Assembly: GCA_021397845.1 (NCBI GenBank)
Contig: CM038044.1
Span: 55,775,851 to 55,839,850 of the forward strand
DNA: 64,000 nt
Reading direction: 5' to 3'
Source of the DNA: Areca catechu
Taxonomy: Eukaryota > Streptophyta > Magnoliopsida > Arecales > Arecaceae
Shown here: positions 35,976 through 46,147 of the stretch, piece after piece
Layout: the number at the start of each line of letters is the position of its first letter
Numbering within the stretch: position 1 is the first letter of the stretch
Position numbers and translations under genes: made by a program
The notes under the pieces: generated by a model
Databases searched by the model: none
What the model was told of the DNA's origin: nothing
The model's input: the letters and a program-made list of their open reading frames with translations, nothing else

Positions 35976-36419
35976 AAGAAACAGGGTATCACCATCTTCC
36001 TTCTTTCCCCCGAACCCATCATTCTCTCTCCCTTGTGCTTGATCCATTGCCCACAGCCACCGTCCAACAGCAGATCAATGATGGACTTCCCCATATCCAG
36101 TCCCAATTCCACTTCCCCCTCATCGAATCCAAGGAAGAACTGGCACAGCCACCTCGCACCCATCTTCCCCTCCGATCCCGTCATCCCCAAGCTCTGCAAC
36201 CACCTCAACTGGCTCGTGGCTGTCCACAGCAGTGATCTCGTCTTCATCCGCTGGCCTCCCACGGGAACACCGGTTCCGAGAGAACTGAATTGGAGGAGGA
36301 CCCCTACCTCGATCCTGTTCCACCTTCTCTGTGCTCCCTACAGCTGCCGGCTAACCCCATTAGGAGCTCATGACCGTCCCTTCACCGTCCCCAAAAAGAA
36401 GAAGCCCCGCTCCGTTGAG
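35976..36419 (+). other. GC-rich captured sequence of mixed origin
   Basis: An abrupt GC-rich stretch with exon-like composition lies upstream of the PP2A homology, and one frame is open from 36033. The part 36033-36260 (frame with KLCNHLNWLVAVHSSDLVFI) matches nothing I can name and may be a second captured gene fragment. The part 36263-36350 is a rearranged near-copy of PP2A sequence at about 36766-36920. Confidence 0.55.
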
Positions 36420-37664
36420 ATGGTACGGGTCTCCTCCGTCACCGGCGCTGCACCTAACTCCCACCCCCAGGCTTCCTCCAGCATAGTCGCGGTGGCGCAG
36501 ATCGAATCCCTCCCCCTCTTCCACGACGTCCCCATCCCCGAGCGCCAGGCCCTTTTCCTCCGGAAGCTCCAGATCTGCGCTATGGTCTTCGACTTCTCCG
36601 ACACCCTCAAATCTGCCCGCAAGAAGGAGGCCAAGCACCAGACCCTCCTCGAGCTCGTCGACTTCATCCAGTCTGGCTCTGGCCAAATCTCCGAGCCCGT
36701 CCAAGGAGAGCTCATCCGCACCATCAGCGTCAACATCTTTCGCTTGCTCTCGCCGGCATCCCATGAGAATACCGGCTCCGAGAGCACTGACCCGGAGGAG
36801 GAGGACCCCTACCTCGATCCTGCCTGGCCCCACCTCCAGCTCATCTATGAGCTCCTCCTCCGCTATGTTGTCTCCTCCGACACCGACACCAAGGTCGCCA
36901 AGCGCTACAGCTGCCGCTCCTTCGTCCTTCGCCTCCTTGACCTCTTTGACTTGGAGGACCCCCGCGAGCGCAAGTACCTCAAGACCATCCCCCACCGCAT
37001 CTACGCCAAGTTCATGGTCCACCGATCCTTCATCCGCAAGGCCATCAACAACATCTTCCACTGCTTCATCTTCGAGACTAAGGGCCACAGCAGGATCGGC
37101 GAGCTGCTTGAGATCCTTGGCAGCATCATCAATGGCTTCGCCCTGCCAATGAAGGAGGAGCACAAGCTTTTCCTCATTCGAGCTCTCATTCTGCTCCCCA
37201 AGCTGAAATCGGTGGGCATATACCACCACCAGCTCTCCTACTGCATTACCCAGTTTGTCGAGAAGGATTATAAGCTCACGGACACGGTCATCAATGGTTT
37301 GTTGAAGTACTAGCCTATCACCAACTGCCAAAAGGTGGTGCTTTTCCTCGAAGAATTGGAGGAGGTTCTGGAGGCAACGCAGCCCGCCGAGTTCCAGCGA
37401 TGCATGGTTCCTCTGTTCAAGCAAATTGCGCGCTACCTCAATGGCTCTCACTTCCAGGTTGCTGAACGGGCACCATTCCTCTGGAACAATGATCACATTG
37501 TGAGTTTGATCGCCCAAAATTGCAGCATTATCTTTCCCATCATATTTGAAGCTCCGGAGAAGAACATGCAGGGCCATTGGAATCAGGCAGTTCATGGCTT
37601 GACTACAAATGACCATAAGATGTTCCTCGAGATGGATAGTGAACTATTTGAAGAGTGCCAATGA
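36420..37664 (+). pseudogene. Captured PP2A regulatory subunit B' (B56), intronless
   Basis: B'/B56 subunits direct the PP2A phosphatase core (A and C subunits) to its substrates. One continuous reading frame matches the family core: SLPLFHDVPIPERQALFLRKL near 36498, MVFDFSDTLKSARKKEAKHQ near 36582, then ELLLRYVVSSDTDTKVAKRY, FMVHRSFIRKAINNIFHCF, and HFQVAERAPFLWNNDHIVSL and IFPIIFEAPEKNMQGHWNQA near the end. There are no introns. The frame is interrupted only by TAG at 37311-37313, where the family has Trp (KYWP), and TGA at 37662-37664 in the C-terminal tail (ECQ*QF). The true N-terminus is unclear; homology is convincing from about 36486. GC-rich codon use contrasts sharply with the AT-rich LTRs. 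It sits in sense orientation downstream of the 5' LTR promoter. The two stops make a full-length product unlikely. The long antisense frame here is a composition shadow. Confidence 0.9.
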
Positions 37665-38439
37665 CAGTTCATAGAGACAAAGGAAAATGCCAAATCCCTG
37701 GAAGAAAAAGGGAGCTAGCTTGGAGAAGCTGGAGTCCGAGTCCAACTTGACGGAGTCGACTTCTCCCGATTTCAGGAAAATAATGAGAATATCATCAGCA
37801 TGGATCCCGGAGCAAGCACGAATCTTGAAGCTGCATAAATCTTGAAGCATATCCAGAATAAATTTAGGTTTATTTTTATTAATTATTTTTAAATTTGATT
37901 TAGGATTTGGTTGATTAGGAGTGAAATATGGATAGGCCTTATCTTATCTTATCTTGTATTTGAATTCGAACCATCCTTATCATTTTATCTTGTATTCAAA
38001 TTCAAATACGGATTGGAAAGGTCTATAAATACCACCCTCAGTCCTTTGTAAAAAAATAGTTTGATCAATAAAGATGAGTTTTTAGGAAAGAAAGATTCAT
38101 TTCTTTCACTCCATGAGGAGAGGGTTGAGGCTCAATACCAGGACATGATGATAGGTAATGTCTAGTTATCCCCTTCCTTGATTCCATCCTCTTTATCTCT
38201 CATGTCCTTTGAGATTCACCCTAACGCCTTCAAGTATCGAGGTGGGTGGAATGCCCTAGAGGTGAGAGGTATCTTCGTTTGTATGAGTCTCAAAGTCCAT
38301 GAAAGTCCAGATTTTCCTACCCTCCATCCCCATTTTTCCTTCGTCATCATCGTAGAAAAAAATTTAAAAAATAGTAGTACCATAATCTAGGTGACTTCTA
38401 GGCTCACCAACGATCCTACCCCCTATTTGTCCTACATCA
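37665..38439 (+). repeat. 3' end region of PP2A-carrying element, LTR-like
   Basis: The first part (to about 37860) continues decayed PP2A tail sequence. From about 37880 on it looks like a short LTR of another chromovirus subfamily: TATA box CTATAAATACC at 38023-38033, AATAAA at 38068-38073, and an R-like segment CATGAGGAGAGGGTTGAGGC resembling the 5' LTR and copy A LTRs, ending in CTACATCA. It is not a copy of the 1499-bp 5' LTR. Its left boundary cannot be set. Confidence 0.5.
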
Positions 38440-38444
38440 CTTTT
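38440..38444. other. Target duplication (right) of PP2A-carrying element
   Basis: CTTTT here corresponds to CTTTC at 34452-34456, one mismatch. The uninterrupted LTRs at 27506 and 40988 show that the empty site is ACTTTC(T/C)TAGCC. Confidence 0.75.
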
Positions 38445-39008
38445 CTAGCCCTTTCAAATTCATATTATAAGCATAAAGAGTGGAGTGAAGACTGGAGTGA
38501 AGAGTGGAGGGATAAGTGGGATTTATGCATAAAGAGTGGAAAGATAAGTGGGGGAGTTACAACTTTAATTCAAGTTCAAAACTCTTGGCCACCCAAATGG
38601 AGGTGAGGTGGCATCATGATATGGCGTGGGAGGTGAGGTGGCTTCCCATCTTGGCGTGGTGAGGTGGTGCTCCAACTTGGCAAGGTGGTTGGGGTGGTTT
38701 GCTTCATCCTATCTTGATGCTTCATGATCTTGATCTTACCCAATTTGAACCCAACTTGAACCCAACTTGTCTAATTATAAGACCCAACTATTTACAGAAT
38801 CAAATCCCAATAAGACTAAATTGAGCCTAACAAAACAAAATTAAAACTGAAATTGGAATGGACTCGACTCTAATTACAGGACTCATGCTGAAATTAAAAA
38901 TAAAGTTGAAGACAAAATTGGAGTTTGGTTTATTCACTTGTAATCCATATGTAGCTTAGGTTGACCTGATTTGCTTGGAGCCTCTTTCGTATCCTGGTGC
39001 CCACACCA
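38445..39008 (-). repeat. Copy C 5' LTR, right part
   Basis: It is the continuation of 33746-34456, homologous to about 27511-28069, ending GTGCCCACACCA. The two parts together make about 1275 bp, matching the 1267-bp partner. Confidence 0.9.
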
Positions 39009-39268
39009 TTCATGGCATTGGACTCTAGGATGGAGGGGTGCCAATCTAGATGCTTGTGGCTCAGTAGGGGTTATGCTGGTCTCTTCAAGGGTCCCTACTC
39101 TTTCCTCCACTTAATAAAACCTATTGTTCAATTGTTTGAACTGCTCAGTTATAGTTCTCAATAGGTTTCTAGATTTGGATCCATGGTGATGGTTTCTAGA
39201 TTTGGGTCCATGGTGACACTAGGTTGGGTGTGAGAGGGTTGGTATGGAGTTCCTGATCTAGTGATCAT
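39009..39268 (-). pseudogene. Copy B gag, N-terminal segment
   Basis: It starts with the right TTCAT duplication (39009-39013). The minus strand then reads the gag N-terminus up to the start codon at 39266-39268. It rejoins the gag piece ending at 26802. Confidence 0.8.
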
Positions 39269-40288
39269 GTAAAACAAAAGACTCATTCTAGGGTTTACTA
39301 GACCTAAAAGTCCAATATAGTATGAATTGACTATCAAGACTACAATTACCCTTTCAACTGGTCAGGTAAGAGATGAAATTATGGGAGGCTCCTCCTGCTC
39401 TCGCAGGGTCCTAATTAAATAACCATAAGTCTGCTTAAGGCATTTGCTGTTTGACCCCTAGCCTTAGACACCAATCTCTGGAAGTAAGTGAAGAATTGAT
39501 TCACACTAGCCCCAACACACTACTTGAGCTTGACCTGTTGGTGTCCTTAGTTCTAATATGGTTTCAACTCAGTTTTATTTAAGGCTTAGGTTCAATGCAA
39601 GATGAGGTGGGTTATTTTTGGGCCAAGGAAAGGTGATGAAATCCTTCCCTTATCTTATGATAGCATTGCCCTTAAGTGATTTAGAATAAATGCAACATCA
39701 CAACAATCTTAACTAATCATTATAATTTAAAACTAGTTATTCAAAATTTAAATTTCTAATTTGAAATTATAAATTTCAAATTTCAAAATTCAAAATTTTA
39801 AATTTTAAAATTTAAATTCAAAATTCTAAAATTCCTGGTGAAAAAATTTAAATTTGAAGTGTGCCAAAAATTGTGAGGTGTTCAATGTGCTAATAAGAAA
39901 AATCATGCAATTCAAGCAACCACTTTGGCAAATTCATGCAATCACACATCAAGCAAGATATTAGCATATCAAATTTTTAATCTAAGGATCTCATGTCCGG
40001 TCGTAGCTCATTACTTCTAAGGGTCATGACAGTATATTTTCGAATAAGATTAAAGAATGAAAACGATGCAATAAATTTTGAAATTTTAGATCTGAAATCT
40101 ATAAAGGAGATTTCTGACCTGGTTTGAACTGGCAAATATTGATGTTGGATGCTAAATTAAACTAAGATCTGAATAATTATTGAATCAATTTTTAGATCTA
40201 TGTCCTAATATACAGAAATTTCAACATACGTAGAAATTTCAGCACTTATGCATGCATGTCCTAATCTACCATGCTTTGATATCAAGTT
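39269..40288 (-). other. Untranslated leader of copy B with decayed PBS
   Basis: The leader is similar to that of copy C, with an AAATTT-rich tract at about 39730-39860 and a decayed GTATAC hairpin near 40030. The PBS at 40269-40284 (minus TGATATCAAAGCATGG) has two changes from the intact sites. Confidence 0.7.
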
Positions 40289-41559
40289 TGGTATAGGATG
40301 GTGATGAAAAAGTTTACATAAAGAGATTGAGTAATTAAAGTTAAGCAATAACCCTAAACATAATAGTAAGATTTAGCCATAAAGGAGTGATTAAGTGCAT
40401 AAAAGAAGACTAATAAAGAGATAGTTGGTATCCCGCAGTGCAAATCACATTCAAGTAAAGAAAATGGACTATCTTAATTGAGAAATATCTGATTAGGACA
40501 AAACTTTATTCAATATTTCAGACCTTAGAGGGAAGGAAGGGATTTTGTACCAACAATGAACTCAAGATTCCTTGTAATGGGATCACTCTTCAACACTCGA
40601 AGATTAATGACTGGATGAAAAGGCTATCTCTTCTTTGAATGTAGAAATTTCTTGCTACTGGTTTAGAGGCAAAAGGACACCATCCTTGACTAGAAGCAGT
40701 TGAGGGATCCTGCAAAACAAAGAATAAGACTGGGCATGGAAGGGTTGGGAATAAACAAAGCAAGAACAATAGAGATAGGAAAGGGAAAGAAAAGGCTTGA
40801 TGGCGATTTCTTGGATATTGGAAGAGCTGGTTGGTGGAGACTTCTTTGAGCTAGAATAATGGTTGTCCCTCACGCCCTTCTCCCTCACGGAGTGGCAAAG
40901 CAAAAGATTGCAATGGAGAAAAAAGAACTTCAAATTTCATTCATAACATAACATGCTTGATTACAAGAGGATTAGGGATATTTATAGACTTTCCTAGCCC
41001 TTTCAAATTCAAATTATAAACTTAAAGAGTGGAGAGATAAGTGGGATTTATACATGAAGAGTGGAAAGATATGTGGGGGAGTTACAACTTGAATTCAAGT
41101 TTAAAACTCTTGGATGCCCAAATGGAGATGAGGTGGCATGGTGAGGTGGTATCATGATGTGGCATGGGAGGTGAGGTGGCTTCTCATCTTGGCATGGTGA
41201 GGTGGTGCTCCAACTTGGAAGGTGGTTGGGGTGGTTTGCTTCATCCCATCTTGATGCTTTATGGTCTTGATCTTATCAAATTTGAACCCAACTTGTCTAA
41301 TTACAAGACCCAACTATTTACAAGATCAAATTGATCCCAACAAGACTAAATTGAGCCTAACAAAACTAAATTGAAATTGAAATTCAAATGGACTCGACTC
41401 TAATTACAGGACTCATGCTGAAATTAAAAATAAAGTTGTAGACAAAATTGGAGTCTACTTTATTCACTTGTAATCCATATGGAGTCACTTGTAATCCATA
41501 TGGAGCTTGGGTTGACTTGATTTGCTTGGAGCCTCTTTCGTATCTTGGTGCCCATACCA
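40289..41559 (-). repeat. Copy B 5' LTR
   Basis: This 1271-bp LTR (plus TGGTATAGGATGG...GCCCATACCA) is of the same subfamily as the copy C LTRs and carries a TATA element in minus sense near 40977-40988. It abuts Athila-like gag at 41560, the insertion target of the A/B complex. Confidence 0.88.
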
Positions 41560-42850
41560 AGGAGCTCTATAAATTTCAAGCACCTGGTTTGGTGGACCAT
41601 TAGTTTCAGAATCTTGAGTTTGTAAGGTGAGTTATTCATTGGGTGGCTCAGCTGGCTCAGCATGTAAGTCCTCTCTAGTATTAGATATATCTACCTTATT
41701 ATCCACTTGTTTTCTTGATCTTAAAGAGTGAATAGCATTAACTTGATTAACTTGGTTTCCTTGGGATGGTCGACCCTTTTGGTTTCTTTGATTGGGCTCG
41801 GGTTGGCTAGGTAGCCTACCTCGTTCTCTTTCAGTAATGGTGGATGCTAGTTGACCCACTTGCATTTCCAAGCGGGCTATAGCCTGGGAGTTTGAATTTA
41901 GGAGTTGGCCCATGGTTTGCATAAAATTACTTAATGTGGCATTGGTGTCCGCATTGAATTTGGTTAGGGCTTCCAGGATTTTCTCTAGAGAACTAAGTTT
42001 CTTATCGTTGTTATTGAAGCTTGGTGATGGGTTGTTCATCATATGGTTAGGCTTTAGGTTTTGTTGATTGAGGCTAGGACCACCTACATTTGGGTTATGT
42101 GACAATGAGAAATTTGGATGATTCCTCCATCTTGGGTTATATGTGGGTGCATAGGGATTGTTCATTGGTCTCTGGTATGTGGCGTTCCCTTGTGCACATC
42201 CATTCTCTATTGGATTCATTTGGAGGGGACATTCCTCAAGGACATGGTCTGGTGCATTGCACCCGTTGCACGTGGGTGTAGATACTTGGTTTACACTAGC
42301 TAGTCTCTGAAGTTCTAAGGCCTTTAACCTATGTGTTAAGGTTGCAATTTTGGCCTCTGCAACTAGGGAAGTCTGAATTTACTGTATTCCACCTCTCGAA
42401 GGTATGGATCTTTCTAGTTTTCTAGTTATTTTTCATTGTAAGTTCCTTTCAGCTAGGTCTTTTAAAAATTGCTAGGTTTCATTGGGTTCTTTATACATAA
42501 ATTGATCTTAGCATATGGACTTTATCATGGTTCGTGAATTTGAATCTAAACCTTCATAAATTATTTGACATAGCCTCCAAGTTTTTTTACCATGGTGTGG
42601 GCATTGGGTCAAGAGGTTCTTGAAGTGGTCAAAGTATTTCCAGAATGACTCGCCAGCTAGTTGATAGAATTGATTTATTTCATTTATAATTTTAGCTATT
42701 TTATGATGGAAAAAGTATTTTTTTAAGAATACTCTTACAAAGCCCTCCCAGGTTATGACAGATTGATTTGGAAGACTATAAAGCCACTTTTTGGTATTAT
42801 CCTTAAGGGCAAAATTGATCAGTCTTAGCTTGATTTCATCCTCTGACAAT
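41560..42850 (-). pseudogene. Athila-like Ty3/gypsy gag fragment, broken
   Basis: On the minus strand, 42508-42849 encodes the Athila-type gag core (KWLYSLPNQSVITWEGFVRV, then CPHHGKKTWRLCQIIYEGLD). The stretch 41632-42219 encodes the downstream Asn/Pro-rich part (LSSLEKILEALTKFNADTNA, LEMQVGQLASTITERERGRL). The linker 42220-42507 is frame-shifted and holds a Cys-rich knuckle remnant near 42250. Gag packages the RNA; no pol is present because copy B's LTR cuts the element at 41560. Assignment to the Athila group is from recalled family motifs. Confidence 0.8.
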
Positions 42851-44067
42851 TATTACAGCCTCATGGTTGTACAAACCTCTTCAAATTCCCTAATATATAT
42901 ATATATATATGTGTTCTCTATTCCCTTAAATTTTGGAAGCATATTAATCATTTGAGATTTGATTTTAAAATTATTTATAGTGGGTTGGGACAACCTTATG
43001 CAAGAAGATTGGATGGAACCAATTGGATAACATAAATCCTTAAGGGTTTGGGGTTAATTTATTACATCCATTGTAGAGGTTATAGGATCTAAAATAGGAA
43101 TTAAATCAATTCTAACTAGTTGACCTAATATTCTTCTCCACACAGGAGGTGGAGAATTTACTATATTCACTATCTTCAATTTTTTTCGATTATATATATA
43201 TATATTTTATTTTTTATTTTTTATTTTTTTAGAAGCTTTTCTTCAAAGGTTCTAAATTAATTCAACCTTTTCATATCCTAGGACAACCATGCAACATAAC
43301 TTCCAGTTATGTCAGGGCAACCTTATATCAGGGCAATCAAGATTGGAAGGAAAAAAATATCTAAAGTAATATTTTTTTTCAAATAAGTTTCACACAAAAT
43401 TAATTCTATCTTGAGGTTAGCCTAGAACTAGATAGCTCCTAACTATTCAAAGTCAACTTTCAAGCACTCCAAGTTCGAACTAATTCACCAAATTAGCCAG
43501 ATAAGTGTAAGATTAGCGAGGCTCCCCCCGTTGCTTTCTTTAGATACCAATTATATTGGCCAGGTCAGCGAACAGAACCAATTAAAGAACCACCTTTCTT
43601 CGGGACTAAGATCCCTAAACCACTTTCTTAGACACCAATTCAGTGATCGAAACTACTTGGTACAACTCTTAGATACATCTTTGTCCTAATGAGCTCGGAT
43701 GTCCCTAGGTTCAGCATCTAATTGATTTTATTTAGAGGCTTGGGTTAATGCAAATGAAGAAGACTTGTTTATGGGCTAAGGAAGGATAATGAACTCTCCA
43801 CCTTATCTTATTTAGGTTTGTGCCCTTAAAGTAATTTTAAAAAATGCTTATACACAACCAAAAATAACAAATAAGTTTGAATTAAATATCAATACTAAAC
43901 TAAGATCACAATAATCTACTGAAAGAAAAATGGATAATTTAAATTGTGTGCCTGACTTTCAGCACTCACCAACTCAAAAGAAACAAAGATGTTAGAAAGA
44001 TCATATTAAAGTTAAACTAAAAGCATGAAGAGCAAGAATTTTGAATATAATTTTTAAAAAACAAATT
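42851..44067 (-). other. Athila-like gag N-terminus remnant and leader
   Basis: This is decayed sequence between gag core and PBS, with (AT)n runs near 42893-42910 and 43190-43206 and a T-rich run to 43232. The stretch 43500-43850 resembles the chromovirus leaders (GGTGTCCCTAG-like, GGCTTGGGTT, GGGCTAAGGAAGG). No ORF is credible. Confidence 0.6.
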
Positions 44068-44085
44068 TTCTCGGCAACATTGCTA
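44068..44085 (-). other. Degenerate Athila-type primer binding site
   Basis: The minus strand reads TAGCAATGTTGCCGAGAA, matching 12 of 18 positions of the Athila/Tat site TGGCGCCGTTGCCGGGGA. Downstream in plus sense, GGGTCGATCCCACGAGGAAT is the typical neighbouring LTR-end sequence. Confidence 0.6.
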
Positions 44086-44400
44086 AAAACTTGATATGAA
44101 TTTTAAGTTGAAACCGCAAATGCACAATGTGCATGGTAGCATGTTCAGCAAGTACGGGTCGATCCCACGAGGAATTGGGTGTATGAACTATATTCAAATC
44201 CTTGCATAGGTGAGCTTTAACAAAGATGAGCAAAAGTTAGTTAAATTGAGGAGATAAATAATTTAAAGATCTAGGACTTTTGAATTCTTAGATCAATGAT
44301 TTAGAAAATCTTTCTATGATTCCTCTTATAATGTCCTTTCAACTTCTTTCTTTGTATTATGACCTTCGATCTGTTACCCTTTTTATACCGAATCAAGTAT

Positions 44401-46147
44401 TGTTGACCCCATGAGTGATTTTCATGATAACCAAACATTGGATCATGTATATTTATTTCTGACAACTCTTCAAGTGTTTTACAAGTTCTTGTAGGATGGA
44501 TTAAATGTTCAAACTTCAACTCCTACACCTTTGTTTTCTTGTTTGAGTTATGTTGTAATGTGTTTTTGTAAAGAACCCAATGAAAAATCTAAGAAAAAAT
44601 CATGTGAAAAGGGTTACTTTTGTGTGTGTGTGCCTTAAAATTAGTTTTGAGTTGGTATGCTTGAAAATGTAAAGAGTTGGTAAGAGTTTTTCTTTAAGTT
44701 CAAATGTAAAAATCCTGAAGAAGATACTCGAGCCGACCCAACTTGTTGAAGAGCCGACTCCGCTTATTGGCACGCAGCAAGGATTCTGGAATGCAGCAAT
44801 CCAAGGCGACTCGAAGGTAACCGAGCTGACTCTAATGAATTCAAGTCGACTGGAATCAGTCCGAGTCGACTCTTCCAGAGTCCCATTTCTGAAGATTTCT
44901 GAGAACAGCCAGGCGAGCCGACCCGAACCAGAAAGAGCCGACTCTGCTAGACCTAATTTTGAAGACCTGAGAAAGTGAGCTGACCCGAACTGCATCGAGC
45001 TAACTCTTCCAGAGTGAGGTTTTTCGAACCTGAGAAGAAGAGCCGACCCAAGCTGAAAAGAGCCGACTCCTCGAGTTCAAGTTTTTCAAAGATTCAAGTT
45101 TGATCCGACTCGAGCTATCAAGAGCCGACTCATCCAGAGTGATGTTTTGCGTCCTGAGACAAAGAGCTGACTGCACTGAAGATTTGGTGACTCGACCTAT
45201 CGACTCGAAGGATCTGTGCCGACTCGAAGGAATCCAAGCTGACTCGAACATCATTTCCAGGTATCTAATGGCTAGTTCCAGAATTTATTTTTGAATGCCA
45301 AAAAGTGCTCCAACGGTCACAAGTCACATCCCAATGGTCAAAAACATCTCTAACTGCCTTGGAGTGATGGAAGACCTTATATTTGAAGGATTTAAACATC
45401 TAAAAGATAATGCTTAACAAGTTTTTAAAAAGTTCTTCAAAGTTAAGAGAGCTTCATTGAATATTCTAACTACCAACAGCAAAAGAGCACAAGTGCATTC
45501 AAGCTAGTCTTCAAGACTTCACCAACTCTGATTTGAAGTTTGAAGCAACTTTGGAAAGAAGCCACTGAAGTAATTAAAACCTACTCAAGTGCACTCAAGT
45601 GGACTTCCATCAAGCTGCACCGGCAACTATCCGACAAATTGAGTTTGTCATTTTTGTTGCATTTATTTCAATTCAATTTTTGAATTGTTGGGTTATTGGT
45701 GAGCCCGGTTGAAAAACCAAATAGGTTCTTGGTGAGCCTTGATAAAAACCAAGTGTTGGGTTCTTGGTAATCCTGGTAAAACCAAGTTAGGTTTCTTTGG
45801 TGAGCCTGTTAAAATCAAAGGGTGTTGCATTTTCTTTGGTGATCATGTAAAACCAAAGTGTAGAGGTTTTGGATTGTGATCCCGTAAAACAATCCTACTG
45901 TATTCGGGTTTGAATATAGTGAAAATCCCAAGTGGTATCATGAGTAGTAGACATAGGAGCTGGGTTGCTCTGAACCACTATAAATTTGGTGTGTTTGTGT
46001 TGTGTTTCTTTACTCCTTTTTAGCTTATGCAAATTATAACTCTGTCACAGTACCTAACACCTTCTAAGGAATTTTTAATTGCATATTACTTGCTTTAAAT
46101 TTTTAAAATTTCAATTCACCCCCCTCTTGGGTAGCCATCGGGCAACA
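44401..46147 (+). mobile_element. Sirevirus solo LTR (family 2)
   Basis: This 1747-bp solo LTR, TGTTGACCCC...GGGCAACA, is flanked by perfect AGTAT duplications (44396-44400 and 46148-46152). It is clearly the same family as the 5' LTR at 49519-51281. It contains many GAGCCGACTC / GAGTCGACTC motifs (about 44733-45250), six hairpins (45696-45895) and a TATA motif ACTATAAATT near 45978-45987. No internal sequence remains, so LTR-LTR recombination removed it. Confidence 0.95.
45696..45895 (+). repeat. Six covarying hairpins in solo LTR
   Basis: Stems with loops near GAGCC/GATCC: TTGGT/ACCAA (45696-45720), CTTGGT/ACCAAG (45728-45753), CTTGGT/ACCAAG (45763-45786), CTTTGGT/ATCAAAG (45795-45820), CTTTGGT/ACCAAAG (45834-45858) and GGATTGT/ACAATCC (45871-45895). 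Confidence 0.85.

Larger units (their letters stand above)
34457..38439 (+). mobile_element. LTR element carrying a captured PP2A B' gene
   Basis: This is a 3983-bp plus-strand insertion in the 5' LTR of copy C. It begins TGGTGTGGGCACC and ends CTACATCA, the terminal sequences typical of the chromovirus family. It is flanked by CTTTC (34452-34456) and CTTTT (38440-38444), a 5-bp target duplication with one change. It has a 1499-bp 5' LTR and a degenerate PBS, then GC-rich exon-like DNA with an intronless PP2A B' coding sequence. A second LTR-like promoter/terminator region of a different subfamily closes it. No gag, RT or integrase is present, so any movement would have needed enzymes from another element. 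Gene capture by plant LTR elements is known (for example maize Bs1); this instance I infer. Confidence 0.8.
26803..39008 (-). mobile_element. Degraded chromovirus copy C, nested in copy B
   Basis: This is a minus-strand element with its 3' LTR at 26803-28069, a decayed gag-pol at 28070-32698, a leader, a PBS at 33726-33741 and a 5' LTR at 33746-34456 plus 38445-39008. The 5' LTR is split by the PP2A-carrying element. TTCAT target duplications flank it, and removing it restores continuous gag sequence in copy B. Confidence 0.9.

Noticed and set aside
36360..37616. A 418-codon open frame on the minus strand opposite the PP2A sequence
   Set aside because: It mirrors a GC-rich coding strand; the plus strand gives an unmistakable PP2A B' protein and the antisense product is low-complexity.
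36420..37664. PP2A B' as a working host gene
   Set aside because: There are two in-frame stops, no introns or native promoter, and it lies between LTR sequences inside another LTR.
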